Program-made: the position numbers and the translations under genes
Notes under the pieces: model-generated
What the model saw: the letters and a program-made list of their open reading frames with translations, nothing else
The model's database searches: none
What the model was told of the DNA's origin: nothing
Part shown: positions 32,778-42,147 of the stretch, piece by piece
Numbering within the stretch: the first letter of the stretch is position 1
Layout: every line of letters begins with the position of its first letter
Assembly (NCBI GenBank): GCA_013286465.1
Contig: JABDFR010000015.1
Location: forward strand, 1 to 50,245
Direction: 5' to 3'
DNA: 50,245 nt
DNA from: Acidobacteriota bacterium
GTDB taxonomy: Bacteria > Acidobacteriota > Terriglobia > Acidiferrales > UBA7541

Positions 32778-34703
32778 ATGCGACCTATGACCTCACTTTG
32801 GCGTTCCGTTGTTGTTGTCCTCGCGCTTACTTTGGGAAGTTCGCCCGCGTTCGCGCAGGGCAAGCCTGGCGAGTCGGATATTCCCTCTGAATTTAAGGCG
32901 CCGACTGCTGATTACGATTACACCAAACGCGTTGAGATGATTCCGATGCGCGATGGCGTCAAGTTGTATACGGTGATCGTGATTCCCAAAGGCGCGACGC
33001 ACGCACCCATTCTTTTGACGCGCACGCCTTACAACGCCAAAAAACGCGCCAGCCGCTCGGAATCGCCCTACATGATTAATGAGCTTGGGATGAGCGATGA
33101 AGTGTTTGTGAAGGCCGGGTACATCCGCGTTTACCAGGATGTGCGCGGAAAATATGGCTCGGAGGGCGCTTATATCATGGTGCCGCCTCCGATCGGCCCG
33201 CTGAATTCGAGCGGAATCGACGATACCACCGACGCGTACGACACCATCGACTGGCTGGTGAAAAATGTGCGCGAGTCGAATGGCAAAGTGGGAATGATCG
33301 GCTCCTCGTACGAGGGATTTACCGTGGTGATGGCGCTGATCCATCCGCATCCGGCGCTGAAAGTGACGGCGCCTGAAAGCCCGATGGTGGATGGTTGGAT
33401 GGGTGATGACTGGTTCCACTACGGCGCGTTTCGCCAAAATAATCTCGACTACATCGCGGAGCAAACCGCGGAGCAGGGTGAGGGAAAAGTCATAGCCCGC
33501 GAAGGCCGCGACGATTACACGAACTATCTCGCAAAGGGATCGGCCGGTGATTTTGCGCGCGCGGGCGGATTGGATCAACTGCCTTTCTGGGGGCGCATGG
33601 AGGCGCATCCGGCTTACGATGCGTTTTGGCAGGGGCAGGCGCTCGACAAAATCATGGCGTCGTTGCCGCTGACCGTTCCGGTGATGTGGCTGCAGGGTCT
33701 GTGGGACCAGGAAGATATGTGGGGTGGCATCCATTCTTATGCGGCCGTCGAACCGAAGGACACTGGTAACGACAAAAACTTTTTGGTGATGGGTCCGTGG
33801 CGGCACAGCCAGGTGAACTCCACTGGATTTTCACTTGGGCCGCTCCTTTGGGACGGCGACACGACGCTGCAATTCCGCCGCGATGTCTTGCTGCCATTTT
33901 TCAATCAATATCTGTTGGATGGCGCGCCGAAGGCTGAGACTCCGCCGGTGCTGATTTACAACACTGGCGAGAATCATTGGGACCGCTTCAAATCCTGGCC
34001 GTTGAGCTGCGAGCAGGGTTGCGCCAGCAAATCGCGGCCGATTTATCTGCGGGCGAATGGAAGTTTGTCATTCGATGGTCCGGATGCTGCCGCACCGAAA
34101 TACGATGAGTACGTTTCCGATCCATCGAAGCCTGTGCCGTATCTGCCGAGGCCGGTTGTTGAAGACGACGACGATGCATGGCGGCGCTGGCTAGTGGGCG
34201 ATCAGCGATTTGTCGATGGCCGTCCTGATGTGCTCACGTTCGAGACCGAGCCTCTCACCGCGCCACTGCGCGTGAGCGGCGCGCCGGAAGTGAATCTGTA
34301 CGCGTCGACCAGCGGGACTGACAGCGATTGGGCGGTGAAGTTGATCGACGTCTACCCTGGCACCGTGGCTTCGCAACCGGGAATGGGCGGATATGAGCTA
34401 GCCATCTCGTTGGATATTTTCCGCGGACGCTACCGCACGAGCTTCGAGCATCCTGAGGCGATCACTGCGAATGAACCGTTGCTCTACCGGTTTGCGATTC
34501 CGACGGTGAACCATGTTTTCCTGCCCGGACATCGGATTATGATCCAGGTGCAATCAACCCTGTTTCCTCTGTATGACCGCAACCCGCAAAAGTTCGTGCC
34601 GAATATTTTTGACGCGAAGCCGGCGGACTACCAGAAAGCGACGCAGCGGATTTGGCACGCTCCGGGAGATGCCAGTTTTATTTCCTTGCCGGTTGTGCCT
34701 TAG
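32778..34703 (+). CDS. CocE/NonD-family hydrolase (X-Pro dipeptidyl-peptidase/ester hydrolase type)
   Basis: A 641-residue secreted alpha/beta-hydrolase. A Sec signal peptide (about 1-24, ending S-P-A-F-A-Q) precedes the V-E-M-I-P-M-R-D-G-V-K-L domain start. The nucleophile is in G-S-S-Y-E-G-F (Ser177). Asp in W-L-Q-G-L-W-D-Q-E-D and His in G-P-W-R-H-S complete the triad. The C-terminal 220 residues form the jelly-roll domain with L-R-V-S-G-A-P-E-V and H-R-I-M-I-Q-V-Q-S-T. Such enzymes hydrolyse amino-acid esters, beta-lactam acyl side chains or proline peptides. The frame extends upstream through the tRNA, so the ATG at 32778 (or 32787) is chosen because it lies after the tRNA and directly before the signal peptide. 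It has no clear ribosome-binding site. Confidence 0.9.
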   Translation: MRPMTSLWRSVVVVLALTLGSSPAFAQGKPGESDIPSEFKAPTADYDYTKRVEMIPMRDGVKLYTVIVIPKGATHAPILLTRTPYNAKKRASRSESPYMINELGMSDEVFVKAGYIRVYQDVRGKYGSEGAYIMVPPPIGPLNSSGIDDTTDAYDTIDWLVKNVRESNGKVGMIGSSYEGFTVVMALIHPHPALKVTAPESPMVDGWMGDDWFHYGAFRQNNLDYIAEQTAEQGEGKVIAREGRDDYTNYLAKGSAGDFARAGGLDQLPFWGRMEAHPAYDAFWQGQALDKIMASLPLTVPVMWLQGLWDQEDMWGGIHSYAAVEPKDTGNDKNFLVMGPWRHSQVNSTGFSLGPLLWDGDTTLQFRRDVLLPFFNQYLLDGAPKAETPPVLIYNTGENHWDRFKSWPLSCEQGCASKSRPIYLRANGSLSFDGPDAAAPKYDEYVSDPSKPVPYLPRPVVEDDDDAWRRWLVGDQRFVDGRPDVLTFETEPLTAPLRVSGAPEVNLYASTSGTDSDWAVKLIDVYPGTVASQPGMGGYELAISLDIFRGRYRTSFEHPEAITANEPLLYRFAIPTVNHVFLPGHRIMIQVQSTLFPLYDRNPQKFVPNIFDAKPADYQKATQRIWHAPGDASFISLPVVP

Positions 34704-34735
34704 GCATTAAATTAAGCAAATCGCGGAGGGGCCGG

Positions 34736-35977
34736 ATGGCTCGGTTTTTGTTCACCATGATGCCGGCGAACGATCTCGGTTTGCCGACGCGCCTCGTGCC
34801 CATCGCGCGAGTACTGGCGGATCGCGGGCATGAAGTTGCCGTGTTCAATCCCGCGCCGGCGCCCGCGAAACTGATTGAGGATGCGGGACTGAAAAATCTT
34901 CCGATGCCGGCGCGCCCTATGCCGGATTTTCCGATGGACCTTGCGCAAGTAAGCTTGGCCTGGGACGTCGAAGAAATGTTCGCCGCTGCTTTCGGCGACG
35001 AGCGATCCGCAAGCGAGGCAACGGCCGCCCATGTTGATCTGGTGCGGGATTTTGCGCCCGACGTTGTAATCGATTCATTCGGGCTATTTTCCTGTCTGGC
35101 CGCGCGCATTCTGAAAGTGCCGCTGGTAAGTGTGCTGCAAGGCAATTTTCATCCGTCTAGCGATGGCTTTCTCTGGTGGAAAGGCGCGCGGCCGGCGAAA
35201 TTGCCGAGCGCGGCGCCGGCAATCAACAAAGTTGCGGCGGAGTACGGGCTGGCGCCGGTAGCTCGCACGGTAGATTTGATAGCCGGCGATCTTTCGCTGA
35301 TCGTCGGGACTCCGGAAACGGATCCTCTGCCCGGCAGCGCGAATGTCGTTTACGTCGGGCCGATTCTCTGGCAGCGCGGCAATGCCACTTTGCCGGATTG
35401 GGTTGCTGGATTGTCCCGCGAGAAACCCGTGATCTGGGTTTACTCCGGCAACCCGCGCTACGCCGGCGTTGCTACTCCCATTGATTCGATTGTGGTGATT
35501 CGCGCGGCCGTTGCGGCTTTGGCGGATGCGCCAGTGCAAGTTGTGTTGACTACCGGCTACCAGGAGGTGCCGGCAGAACTTGGCAGCTTGCCGGCAAATT
35601 TTCACCATGCCGCTTATCTCCCCGGACGGGCAATGGCAGAGCGCAGCGATTTGCTCGTGCATCATGGTGGTCATGGCTCGTCGATGATGGGATTGGCGGC
35701 GGGAACGCCGGCAGTAATTATTCCGACCATCACGGAGCGCGAGAGCAATGCGCGGCGCGTGGTTGCGCTGGGCGCTGGCGAAATTGTGGTCCCGATCGAC
35801 GGCGCGGATGGCGAAAAGCAGATCGACGTCGCGGAATTCGGTGCAAAAGTGCAGCGCGTTCTAACGGAGCCTAGCTATCGTGCGTCCGCTCGGCGCATCT
35901 CTGAAGCGATTGGCAAATTTGGCGGAGCCAAAGAGGCCGCCGACCGTATCGAACAATTCGCAAATGGTAAGCCCTGA
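34736..35977 (+). CDS. UGT/MGT-like glycosyltransferase (GT1 family, GT-B fold)
   Basis: A 413-residue protein of the macrolide/flavonoid glycosyltransferase type. The N-terminal acceptor domain opens with A-R-F-L-F-T-M-M-P-A, then L-P-T-R-L-V-P-I-A-R-V-L-A-D-R-G-H-E-V. The C-terminal nucleotide-sugar domain contains the family segment H-H-G-G-H-G-S-S-M-M-G-L-A-A-G-T-P-A-V-I-I-P (near 307-330) and the E-R-E-S-N-A-R-R binding end. It would move a sugar from a UDP- or TDP-donor onto a small lipophilic acceptor in the cytosol. The ATG at 34736 has GGAGG upstream; the longer frame into the previous gene has none. It begins 32 bases after the hydrolase stop, so both may be one transcript. Confidence 0.88.
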   Translation: MARFLFTMMPANDLGLPTRLVPIARVLADRGHEVAVFNPAPAPAKLIEDAGLKNLPMPARPMPDFPMDLAQVSLAWDVEEMFAAAFGDERSASEATAAHVDLVRDFAPDVVIDSFGLFSCLAARILKVPLVSVLQGNFHPSSDGFLWWKGARPAKLPSAAPAINKVAAEYGLAPVARTVDLIAGDLSLIVGTPETDPLPGSANVVYVGPILWQRGNATLPDWVAGLSREKPVIWVYSGNPRYAGVATPIDSIVVIRAAVAALADAPVQVVLTTGYQEVPAELGSLPANFHHAAYLPGRAMAERSDLLVHHGGHGSSMMGLAAGTPAVIIPTITERESNARRVVALGAGEIVVPIDGADGEKQIDVAEFGAKVQRVLTEPSYRASARRISEAIGKFGGAKEAADRIEQFANGKP

Positions 35978-36021
35978 AGCGCCGGGGGCCTTACGGTGAC
36001 GCCGCGCACCAGCAGAAACTC

Positions 36022-39000
36022 CTATTTCAGCTTTGCGTATTCGGCTTTGGCTTCTTTGAGGATGGGGACGTCGGGGTCGGCATCTTTCCATAGGGCGAGA
36101 AAATCCTGATAAGCGAGGCGGGCTTTGGCGTTGTCGCCTTGCAAGGCATAGGCGCGGCCGACCTGCAGATGCGCCATCGCGCCATAAATGCGATTGCGCA
36201 TGACGCCGCGATGCTCGAGGATCTTTTGAAACTCGGAGGCGGCCTCTGCGCCTTTGTGTTGAAGCAAGTAGGCTTGGCCGCGCACGTAGGGGAACTCGAA
36301 AAATTGCGCGAGATCATAACGCAGCGCTGGCTGGAGGTGGTCCACTGCTTTTGCGGGATCGTTGCGGTTTAATGCGATGGCCGCGCGGGCTTCCGGCAGT
36401 GCCAGGGAATTGATGAAAGTGTCCGACGGATTTTCCTTGGCCAGCTTGTTGGCGAGCGTCTCGGCACGCGCGGTATCTCCTGCGAGTGCGAGAACCACAG
36501 AGGCGAGCGTATCGATGTCCCTGGATTCCGCAATCTGTAGGGCGTCCGAGGCCTCCTTGCGTGCGCCTGCGTTGTCGCCAGTGGCGGCTCGTATGGCCGC
36601 CCAAATGAGCTGTGAGCTGGCAGCCTGTTCTTTCCTGCCTGCTACTTTGTCGGTTTCGATGGAGCGCTGCATCAAAGATTGAGCCTTCTCGAGGTGCCCG
36701 GCGTAGGCTTCCGTGAACGATTGCATATTCAGTCCCGTCGAGACACCCCAGGGTCCGTTTTTGGATAGGAAATCGAGATCGCGGGCCATCGCGGCCGAGT
36801 CGTTCTGAAGAAAACCCAATTCATAAGAGACAACGTGAAGAGGATCAATGTCGATTTTTTTGGCCACCGCGCGGTTGATAGTGGCCTTGGCTTCGTCGTA
36901 GCGCTCGAGGTTCAAATAACTGGAAGTGACGGCAAGATTTGTGAGGGCATCGTCTGGATCAAGCTTCTGCGCCTGCAGCGCGTTCGCCAGGGACTTGTCT
37001 GTCTGACCCAGTATCGCGTAGGCCACCGCCAAATTGTTAGGCGGAATCGAATCACGCGGGTAAGTCTGCGCCCATTGCTCGTAGACCTGAATGGCCTTCT
37101 GCTCGTCGCCGAGGACGTTTTCGTAGTAGTGCGATTCGATGTAAAAGCGTTCGAGTTCGCTGGCGCGGTCGCGCAGATCGTAGGCTTTCTGGGTGAATTC
37201 GACGGCCAGAACGCGATTGCCGACATTGGAGTTAACCTGTCCTAACTCTGCGTAGGCGATGGCGAAATTGGGATCGAGTTCGATGGCCTGTTTGAAGAAA
37301 GGCTCGGAGATCTCGTCATCCTTGTCGCGGCGGGCCTGCATGCCTCCGCTGTAGGCTTTCAGAGCTTCGAGAGAAGAGGTCGTGGCTTGTTCGATGGGAG
37401 TGTTGAATTTGTGGATCGAAGCGAGGGACTCGCCGAGTTTTCCGCGGATGTCGGAGGCGACCTTGCCCAGCGAGCTGAGGACTTGATTTTTGTCTGCGGC
37501 TTCGGCCTGCGACGTTGCCAGCGTTTCTCCGGTGGCGCAGTTTACGGCGGTCAGAACCAGATTGTAGGTGCTGCCGATTTGCGCGATGGAGCCGTCGAGA
37601 ACGGCGGCGCTTTGCGTTCGCTGGCAGACTTGCCGGGCAAGTTCATTGGTGAGCCGCGCTGTGGGCGATTGGCTCATGTAGCGCAGTGTTTCCTGAATTT
37701 GCTGATCGGAGAGAATATTCAGGAATGGCGACTGGGCGAGCTGCGCGGCAAGGCCTTGGCGCAGGGCGCCGTCGAAGACGGTATCGCCGGTGGTATTCGT
37801 GAATTCGGCGAGGACGATGGAATCTTTTTCAGTGAGCTTAGGAGCGCGATGCAGGAAGAAGTACGCGCCAACCACAATTAGGACGGCGACCAAAGCTGCA
37901 CCGATTCCTACCATCTTCCACGGCAGCGCCATTTTCGCCAGAGCTTCGCTCGCAGTCGCTTGCGCGGAGGACTCCGACATATCCGGCGGCACGTCCGTGA
38001 TGCGGGCTCGGCTCGACCCTGAGCCGGAACTTGAGCTCACTGCCGCCGGCGTACTTGGAGTGGACGCTTGATCGAGCGCAACGCGCGCGGACGAACCGGA
38101 GCGCTGATCCGCCGGCAGTGGCTCGGCGGGAATTACCCGGCTGCTCGATTCTGTGTCGCGCTTCAGGCGGCGGAATTCCGAGCGCATGTCGGAAGCGTGT
38201 TGATAGCGTAGATCACGGTTTTTCTCGAGTGCGCGATTGATCACTTCTTCGAGCTTCGCGGGAATATCCGGATTCAAGCGTACGGGAGCGACCGGCGCTC
38301 GGTGCAGAATCGCATCGGTGATCAGAGCGGAAGTATCGCCGCGGAATGGCAGCGTGCCCGTCGCCATTTCGTAGAGCACCACGCCGAAGGAAAATAAATC
38401 TGTGCGCGCATCCAAATCCTTGGCCGCCAATTGTTCGGGCGACATGTACGCGACCGTGCCGATTGCTGTGCCGGGGCTCGTCAGATGCTCGTAGCTGACG
38501 CCGCCCAATTCTTCCGTGGCTCTGGTGACGTCGGTCGCTGACGATTCGGCTTTGGCGGTGAGCTTGGCCAGACCGAAATCGAGAATCTTGGTATGTCCGC
38601 GCTTGGTGATAAAAATATTGGCGGGCTTGATGTCGCGGTGAACGATGCCTTCTCCATGCGCGGCATCGAGCGCTTCAGCAATTTGAATGGCGACTTCGAG
38701 GATTGAATCGACTTCCATCGGGCGGCCGGCGATACGGTGCTTCAGGGTCTGGCCGTCGAGATATTCCATGACGATATAGGCTTTGCCGCTTTCTTCGCCG
38801 ATATCGTAAATCGTGCAGATGTTGGGATGATTGAGCGCGCTAGTGGCCTTGGCTTCGCGTTTGAAACGCTCGAGGGCCTGCGGGTCGTGCGCCACATCGT
38901 CGGGTAGAAATTTCAGCGCGACGGCGCGATCGAGGCGTGTGTCCTCGGCCTTGTACACCACGCCCATGCCGCCACCACCGAGTTTTTCGATGATGCGATA

Positions 39001-39042
39001 GTGCGAAATTGTTCGGCCGATCATGGGCTGGGAATCAGGCAT
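36022..39042 (-). CDS. membrane Ser/Thr protein kinase with extracytoplasmic TPR region
   Basis: A 1006-residue PknB-like receptor kinase. The kinase domain is at about 14-275 with the G-loop G-G-G-G-M-G-V-V-Y, Lys44, catalytic H-R-D-I-K-P-A-N (Asp137) and D-F-G-L-A-K (Asp155), all intact. A Ser/Pro-rich linker follows. One membrane helix is at about 376-397. The outer part begins with a region like the sugar- or ligand-binding FlgO/TolB-N-type domain in this kinase group (460-555, ending A-T-S-Q-A-E-A). TPR repeats run from about 590 to 1000. It phosphorylates unknown partners, perhaps in response to an envelope signal. I chose the ATG at 39042 because the forty upstream codons are not conserved-looking. 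It is divergent from a secreted TPR gene, with 168 bases between. Confidence 0.93.
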   Translation of the reverse strand: MPDSQPMIGRTISHYRIIEKLGGGGMGVVYKAEDTRLDRAVALKFLPDDVAHDPQALERFKREAKATSALNHPNICTIYDIGEESGKAYIVMEYLDGQTLKHRIAGRPMEVDSILEVAIQIAEALDAAHGEGIVHRDIKPANIFITKRGHTKILDFGLAKLTAKAESSATDVTRATEELGGVSYEHLTSPGTAIGTVAYMSPEQLAAKDLDARTDLFSFGVVLYEMATGTLPFRGDTSALITDAILHRAPVAPVRLNPDIPAKLEEVINRALEKNRDLRYQHASDMRSEFRRLKRDTESSSRVIPAEPLPADQRSGSSARVALDQASTPSTPAAVSSSSGSGSSRARITDVPPDMSESSAQATASEALAKMALPWKMVGIGAALVAVLIVVGAYFFLHRAPKLTEKDSIVLAEFTNTTGDTVFDGALRQGLAAQLAQSPFLNILSDQQIQETLRYMSQSPTARLTNELARQVCQRTQSAAVLDGSIAQIGSTYNLVLTAVNCATGETLATSQAEAADKNQVLSSLGKVASDIRGKLGESLASIHKFNTPIEQATTSSLEALKAYSGGMQARRDKDDEISEPFFKQAIELDPNFAIAYAELGQVNSNVGNRVLAVEFTQKAYDLRDRASELERFYIESHYYENVLGDEQKAIQVYEQWAQTYPRDSIPPNNLAVAYAILGQTDKSLANALQAQKLDPDDALTNLAVTSSYLNLERYDEAKATINRAVAKKIDIDPLHVVSYELGFLQNDSAAMARDLDFLSKNGPWGVSTGLNMQSFTEAYAGHLEKAQSLMQRSIETDKVAGRKEQAASSQLIWAAIRAATGDNAGARKEASDALQIAESRDIDTLASVVLALAGDTARAETLANKLAKENPSDTFINSLALPEARAAIALNRNDPAKAVDHLQPALRYDLAQFFEFPYVRGQAYLLQHKGAEAASEFQKILEHRGVMRNRIYGAMAHLQVGRAYALQGDNAKARLAYQDFLALWKDADPDVPILKEAKAEYAKLK

Positions 39043-39155
39043 GTGCGCCAAATAGTAGGACGCGCTCCGAGGCAAGTCAACGAGACTCGGCCGTCGGAGC
39101 TGGCTCCGAGTGATAATGATTTCGCCGCCCGCCCAGCCCCAATCCGAGTTGCGCA

Positions 39156-39184
39156 TTGACATGCCCTCTCGCCGTGGCTACGCT
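39156..39184 (+). promoter_or_regulatory. promoter of histidine-rich TPR gene
   Basis: A perfect TTGACA (39156-39161) and a weaker TACGCT (39179-39184) are separated by 17 bases. A transcript would have a leader of about 20 bases containing the GGAG ribosome-binding site. Confidence 0.5.
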
Positions 39185-39210
39185 TTTCGTGCCTCACTTT
39201 GGAGTCGGCA

Positions 39211-40833
39211 ATGAAGGCCACAAAATTCGCACTTCTCGCTTTCATTTGCACTCTATTGCTCGCGCCAGAGTTGCTTTCCGCTCAGGAGCCGCAGCACCAT
39301 CACGACGCCGATGAAAAACTCGGCACTGTCTCGTTCCCAACCTCCTGCGCTCCCGCAGTCCAATCCCAATTCGAGCGTGGCGTCGCTCTTCTATATTCCT
39401 TCGAGTACGAAGTGGCCGACGCGCAATTCGAGGAGGTCGCCGACAAAGATCCGCGCTGCGCCATGGCTTACTGGGGACAAGCAATGACCCTCTATCACCA
39501 ACTCTGGAGTCGTCCCAGCAAAGCAGACCTCGCCCAAGGCGCCGAGCTCCTCGCCAAAGCCCGTTCCCTCAACCCGCCGACCGCCCGCGAACGCGATTAC
39601 ATTCTGGCGCTCTCCGTCTTTTACTATGACGCTGACAAGCTCGACCACACTAAGCGCGCCGATGCTTATGCCAAGGCCATGCAAGGCGTCCACGAACGCA
39701 ATCCGGACGACCACGAAGCCGCCGTCTTTTACGCCCTCTCGCTTCTCGCCTCAGGTCCCGACCGCGACCCTAATCTCACCAACGCCAAAGCCGCCGTCGC
39801 CATCCTCAATCAACTCTACGACGAGCAGCCAAATCATCCGGGAATCGCGCACTACATCATCCACAGTTGCGATAATCCGGCCATGGCCAGTCTCGCTCTT
39901 CCGGCCGCTCGCAAATACGCCGGCATCGCTCCGTCTTCTCCTCACGCCGTGCACATGCCTTCGCACATCTTCGCGCGCCTCGGACTTTGGCAGGACGACA
40001 TTAATTCCAACCTCGCGGCCATTCGCGTCGCCGATAGCGTGGCTGCGCGTCAAAACGTGACGCATCACAAAGTGCACTCCATGGACTTCCTCGTCTACGC
40101 GTACATGCAAATTGGCGACGACTCCAGCGCCAAGTCCACCATCGAGCAGATCGCCGCGATTCGCCCCGAACAAATGGAACCCGAATTTCAGAATTATTTG
40201 CTGGTGCGCCAAGCGGAGGGGCCCGCCAAGTACGCTCTCGAGCGCCGCCAGTGGAAAGAAGCGCTCGGTCTGCAACCCAGTGCTGGCGCGCCGTCCGACG
40301 TTCAGTTGGTCACCTACGCGGCGCGCGCGGTTGCCGCTGGCCATCTCCACGACTCAGTCGCCGCCCAAGACGCGCTGAAACAGTACGACGAGCAGCTGGA
40401 GGCCACGCGCAAAGGTCCGCGGTCCTACATCGTCGACGGCCTGAAGGACGAGCACCAAGTGGTGCAAGCCTGGGCCGCCTACGCCGCGGGCAACTCCGAC
40501 GATGCGGTTCGCCTCCTGCGCGCCGTCGCCGCCGATCAGGACAAAGCCGGCAAAGGCGAAACCGAAATGCCCGCCCGCGAAATGCTCGCCGACATGCTGC
40601 TCGACCTGCACCGTCCGCAAGAAGCGCTAACCGAATACGAGATTTCCATGCGGACCGACCCGAATCGCTTCAACGGCCTCTACGGCGCAGCGCAGGCCGC
40701 CACGCAGCTGGAGCTCGAAGCGAAAGCGGCCGCCTATTACGCCCAGTTGCTCAAGAATTGCGAAGGTATCCGCTCCGATCGCCCCGAGCTAGCCCAGGCG
40801 AAAACCCTCCTCGTCTCCGCAACCGCTAAGTAG
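39211..40833 (+). CDS. secreted TPR protein with conserved-looking histidine clusters
   Basis: A 540-residue protein. A Sec signal peptide (about 1-23, ending L-L-S-A-Q) is followed by E-P-Q-H-H-H-D-A-D. TPR-like helices run throughout: F-E-R-G-V-A-L-L-Y-S-F-E-Y-E-V-A, A-M-A-Y-W-G-Q-A-M-T. A histidine-rich centre N-H-P-G-I-A-H-Y-I-I-H, then H-A-V-H-M-P-S-H-I-F-A-R-L-G-L-W and V-T-H-H-K-V-H, is reminiscent of uncharacterised bacterial TPR proteins with the same H-M-P-S-H-I pattern. The clusters could bind metal or haem; this is inference. The ATG follows GGAG by six bases. Codons end in C far more often than in the neighbouring genes. It is divergent from the Ser/Thr kinase, whose outer part is also TPR. 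Confidence 0.82.
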   Translation: MKATKFALLAFICTLLLAPELLSAQEPQHHHDADEKLGTVSFPTSCAPAVQSQFERGVALLYSFEYEVADAQFEEVADKDPRCAMAYWGQAMTLYHQLWSRPSKADLAQGAELLAKARSLNPPTARERDYILALSVFYYDADKLDHTKRADAYAKAMQGVHERNPDDHEAAVFYALSLLASGPDRDPNLTNAKAAVAILNQLYDEQPNHPGIAHYIIHSCDNPAMASLALPAARKYAGIAPSSPHAVHMPSHIFARLGLWQDDINSNLAAIRVADSVAARQNVTHHKVHSMDFLVYAYMQIGDDSSAKSTIEQIAAIRPEQMEPEFQNYLLVRQAEGPAKYALERRQWKEALGLQPSAGAPSDVQLVTYAARAVAAGHLHDSVAAQDALKQYDEQLEATRKGPRSYIVDGLKDEHQVVQAWAAYAAGNSDDAVRLLRAVAADQDKAGKGETEMPAREMLADMLLDLHRPQEALTEYEISMRTDPNRFNGLYGAAQAATQLELEAKAAAYYAQLLKNCEGIRSDRPELAQAKTLLVSATAK

Positions 40834-40946
40834 GCGCGGACCTTTCAGTTCCGATACGAGCCCCGCCCGCTAAATCACGAGCACGGATGATTTCGTAGCG
40901 GTGGGCTTCCGCCCAGCGCTCGTCTGCCCGCTGGCGAGGTGGATGC

Positions 40947-41936
40947 CTAAGAGGATTTGTAAACTGGAACCAAGAAATACGCCTGATATCTGACCGACTG
41001 GGATTGGCCGTTCGCTTCGATCTCCCAATAGAGCGGCGGCGTGGAAGCTAGGGTCGTGGCCGGTTGGTCCGCAGGCAAGCGAAACTCGATGGGAATTTCG
41101 CCGCCGATGAAGCTTGCCAGGCGGTCGTGATCGAGCGTTACGGCGTCATTGTAGAGTTCGTAGCAAACCACTTTCGTCGAGCGATCTCGGCCGGTGCCGC
41201 TGGTCACGTATTCCTCGCGCACGCAGCGCAGCGTCAGAGTAAGTGCGTCAATATCCGCAAGATGATGCGGGGCGCGCAGCCGGGCGCGAAGAGTTCCGCC
41301 GGCGAAATATGGGAACGCGTCGTAGCTCAGGTAACTGTTGCCGTAACGAATGAGATCGGCCAGCATTTGCGCCCAGCGATACCAGAAAATCAGGCCGAAA
41401 AGTCCGAGGATCGACGCTACGATCGCGAACATCCAAAGGCGTTGGGAAACTCCGATCCAGAAAAACGGCAGTAGAAAAATAGTCCACCCTAAAGCTGCGA
41501 GCAATCGGCCGACCATGGCGTTAAATGCGGAGAACGCGATGCCGTCTTGCGCCCAATGGAAATCGCAGAGCCAGGGTTGGCTGGGGTTGCGTGCCGCGGC
41601 GCGAAGGTAGCGGATCTTGCGCATCATTCCCAACAGCCCGTGAGTGATGAAGAACAGGCCGCTGAGGAAAAACACGCCGCCGAAAATGCCGATCACCCAA
41701 TCGGGCACGTTTTTGCTTTGAATCGGCGACAAGCCGAGAGCGCAGAAAGAAACCCAGGCTCCGACGGCCAGGAACGGGAGGCCGAATAGCGCCGATTTCC
41801 AGCCGTCGATCGCAATTGAGCTTTGCGTCGGATGATCGGGGAGGACAGATCCCGAATCTGAGGCGCCGGATGAATCGGGATGGAGGCGTTGCTCCAGGGC
41901 GTCGGAAATGGAATTGATCGGTCTGCTGCCGTCCAT
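40947..41936 (-). CDS. membrane protein of unknown function
   Basis: A protein of about 329 residues from the ATG at 41936; a TTG at 41972 would add twelve. Neither has a clear ribosome-binding site. A disordered N-terminal stretch (Ser/Asp-rich, to about 45) is followed by four hydrophobic helices in two pairs (about 48-70, 80-105, 145-165, 170-192) separated by a soluble loop. A C-terminal soluble domain of about 125 residues contains L-R-A-R-L-R-A-P and L-T-L-R-C-V-R-E-E-Y and ends in a beta-rich part. The helix pairs plus a beta domain resemble DUF3592-like proteins, but I cannot assign it. It is convergent with the TPR gene and divergent from boxR. Confidence 0.6.
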   Translation of the reverse strand: MDGSRPINSISDALEQRLHPDSSGASDSGSVLPDHPTQSSIAIDGWKSALFGLPFLAVGAWVSFCALGLSPIQSKNVPDWVIGIFGGVFFLSGLFFITHGLLGMMRKIRYLRAAARNPSQPWLCDFHWAQDGIAFSAFNAMVGRLLAALGWTIFLLPFFWIGVSQRLWMFAIVASILGLFGLIFWYRWAQMLADLIRYGNSYLSYDAFPYFAGGTLRARLRAPHHLADIDALTLTLRCVREEYVTSGTGRDRSTKVVCYELYNDAVTLDHDRLASFIGGEIPIEFRLPADQPATTLASTPPLYWEIEANGQSQSVRYQAYFLVPVYKSS

Positions 41937-42107
41937 GTCGTCTAGATTGCGGGTATTGCGGCTTTGACGCAATGGGACTTTGCTGAATGCGTCATCTCGG
42001 CTTATTGAGTGCCGATAACGGCTGACTGGGGCGCTGTCGGACGCAAACCCTGGCGGTTAACTTATTCTTTCTGCCTGATTACGCTGGCAATAGTGGAGTT
42101 GTGGAAG

Positions 42108-42147
42108 TATAATGCACATAATGCGGCGAAGTAGAGAAATAATGCAT
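42108..42147 (+). promoter_or_regulatory. boxR promoter -10 box and ATAATGC operator repeats
   Basis: TATAAT (42108-42113) is preceded 17 bases upstream by a poor TGGCAA. ATAATGC occurs three times, starting at 42109, 42118 and 42139. The outer two continue to ATAATGCA, 30 bases apart. TGCA thus lies at 42113-42116 and 42143-42146; TGCA is the core known from BzdR/BoxR-type operators. The repeats overlap the -10 box and the proposed boxR start, which fits autorepression. Confidence 0.5.

Noticed and set aside
32793-33806. 337-residue minus-strand open frame opposite the CocE-type hydrolase
   Set aside because: Antisense to a gene with intact catalytic triad; composition is typical of shadow frames.
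40834-40946. Terminator between the convergent TPR and membrane-protein genes
   Set aside because: GC-rich hairpins are present, but no T-run follows on either strand; it looks more like the dispersed repeat family.
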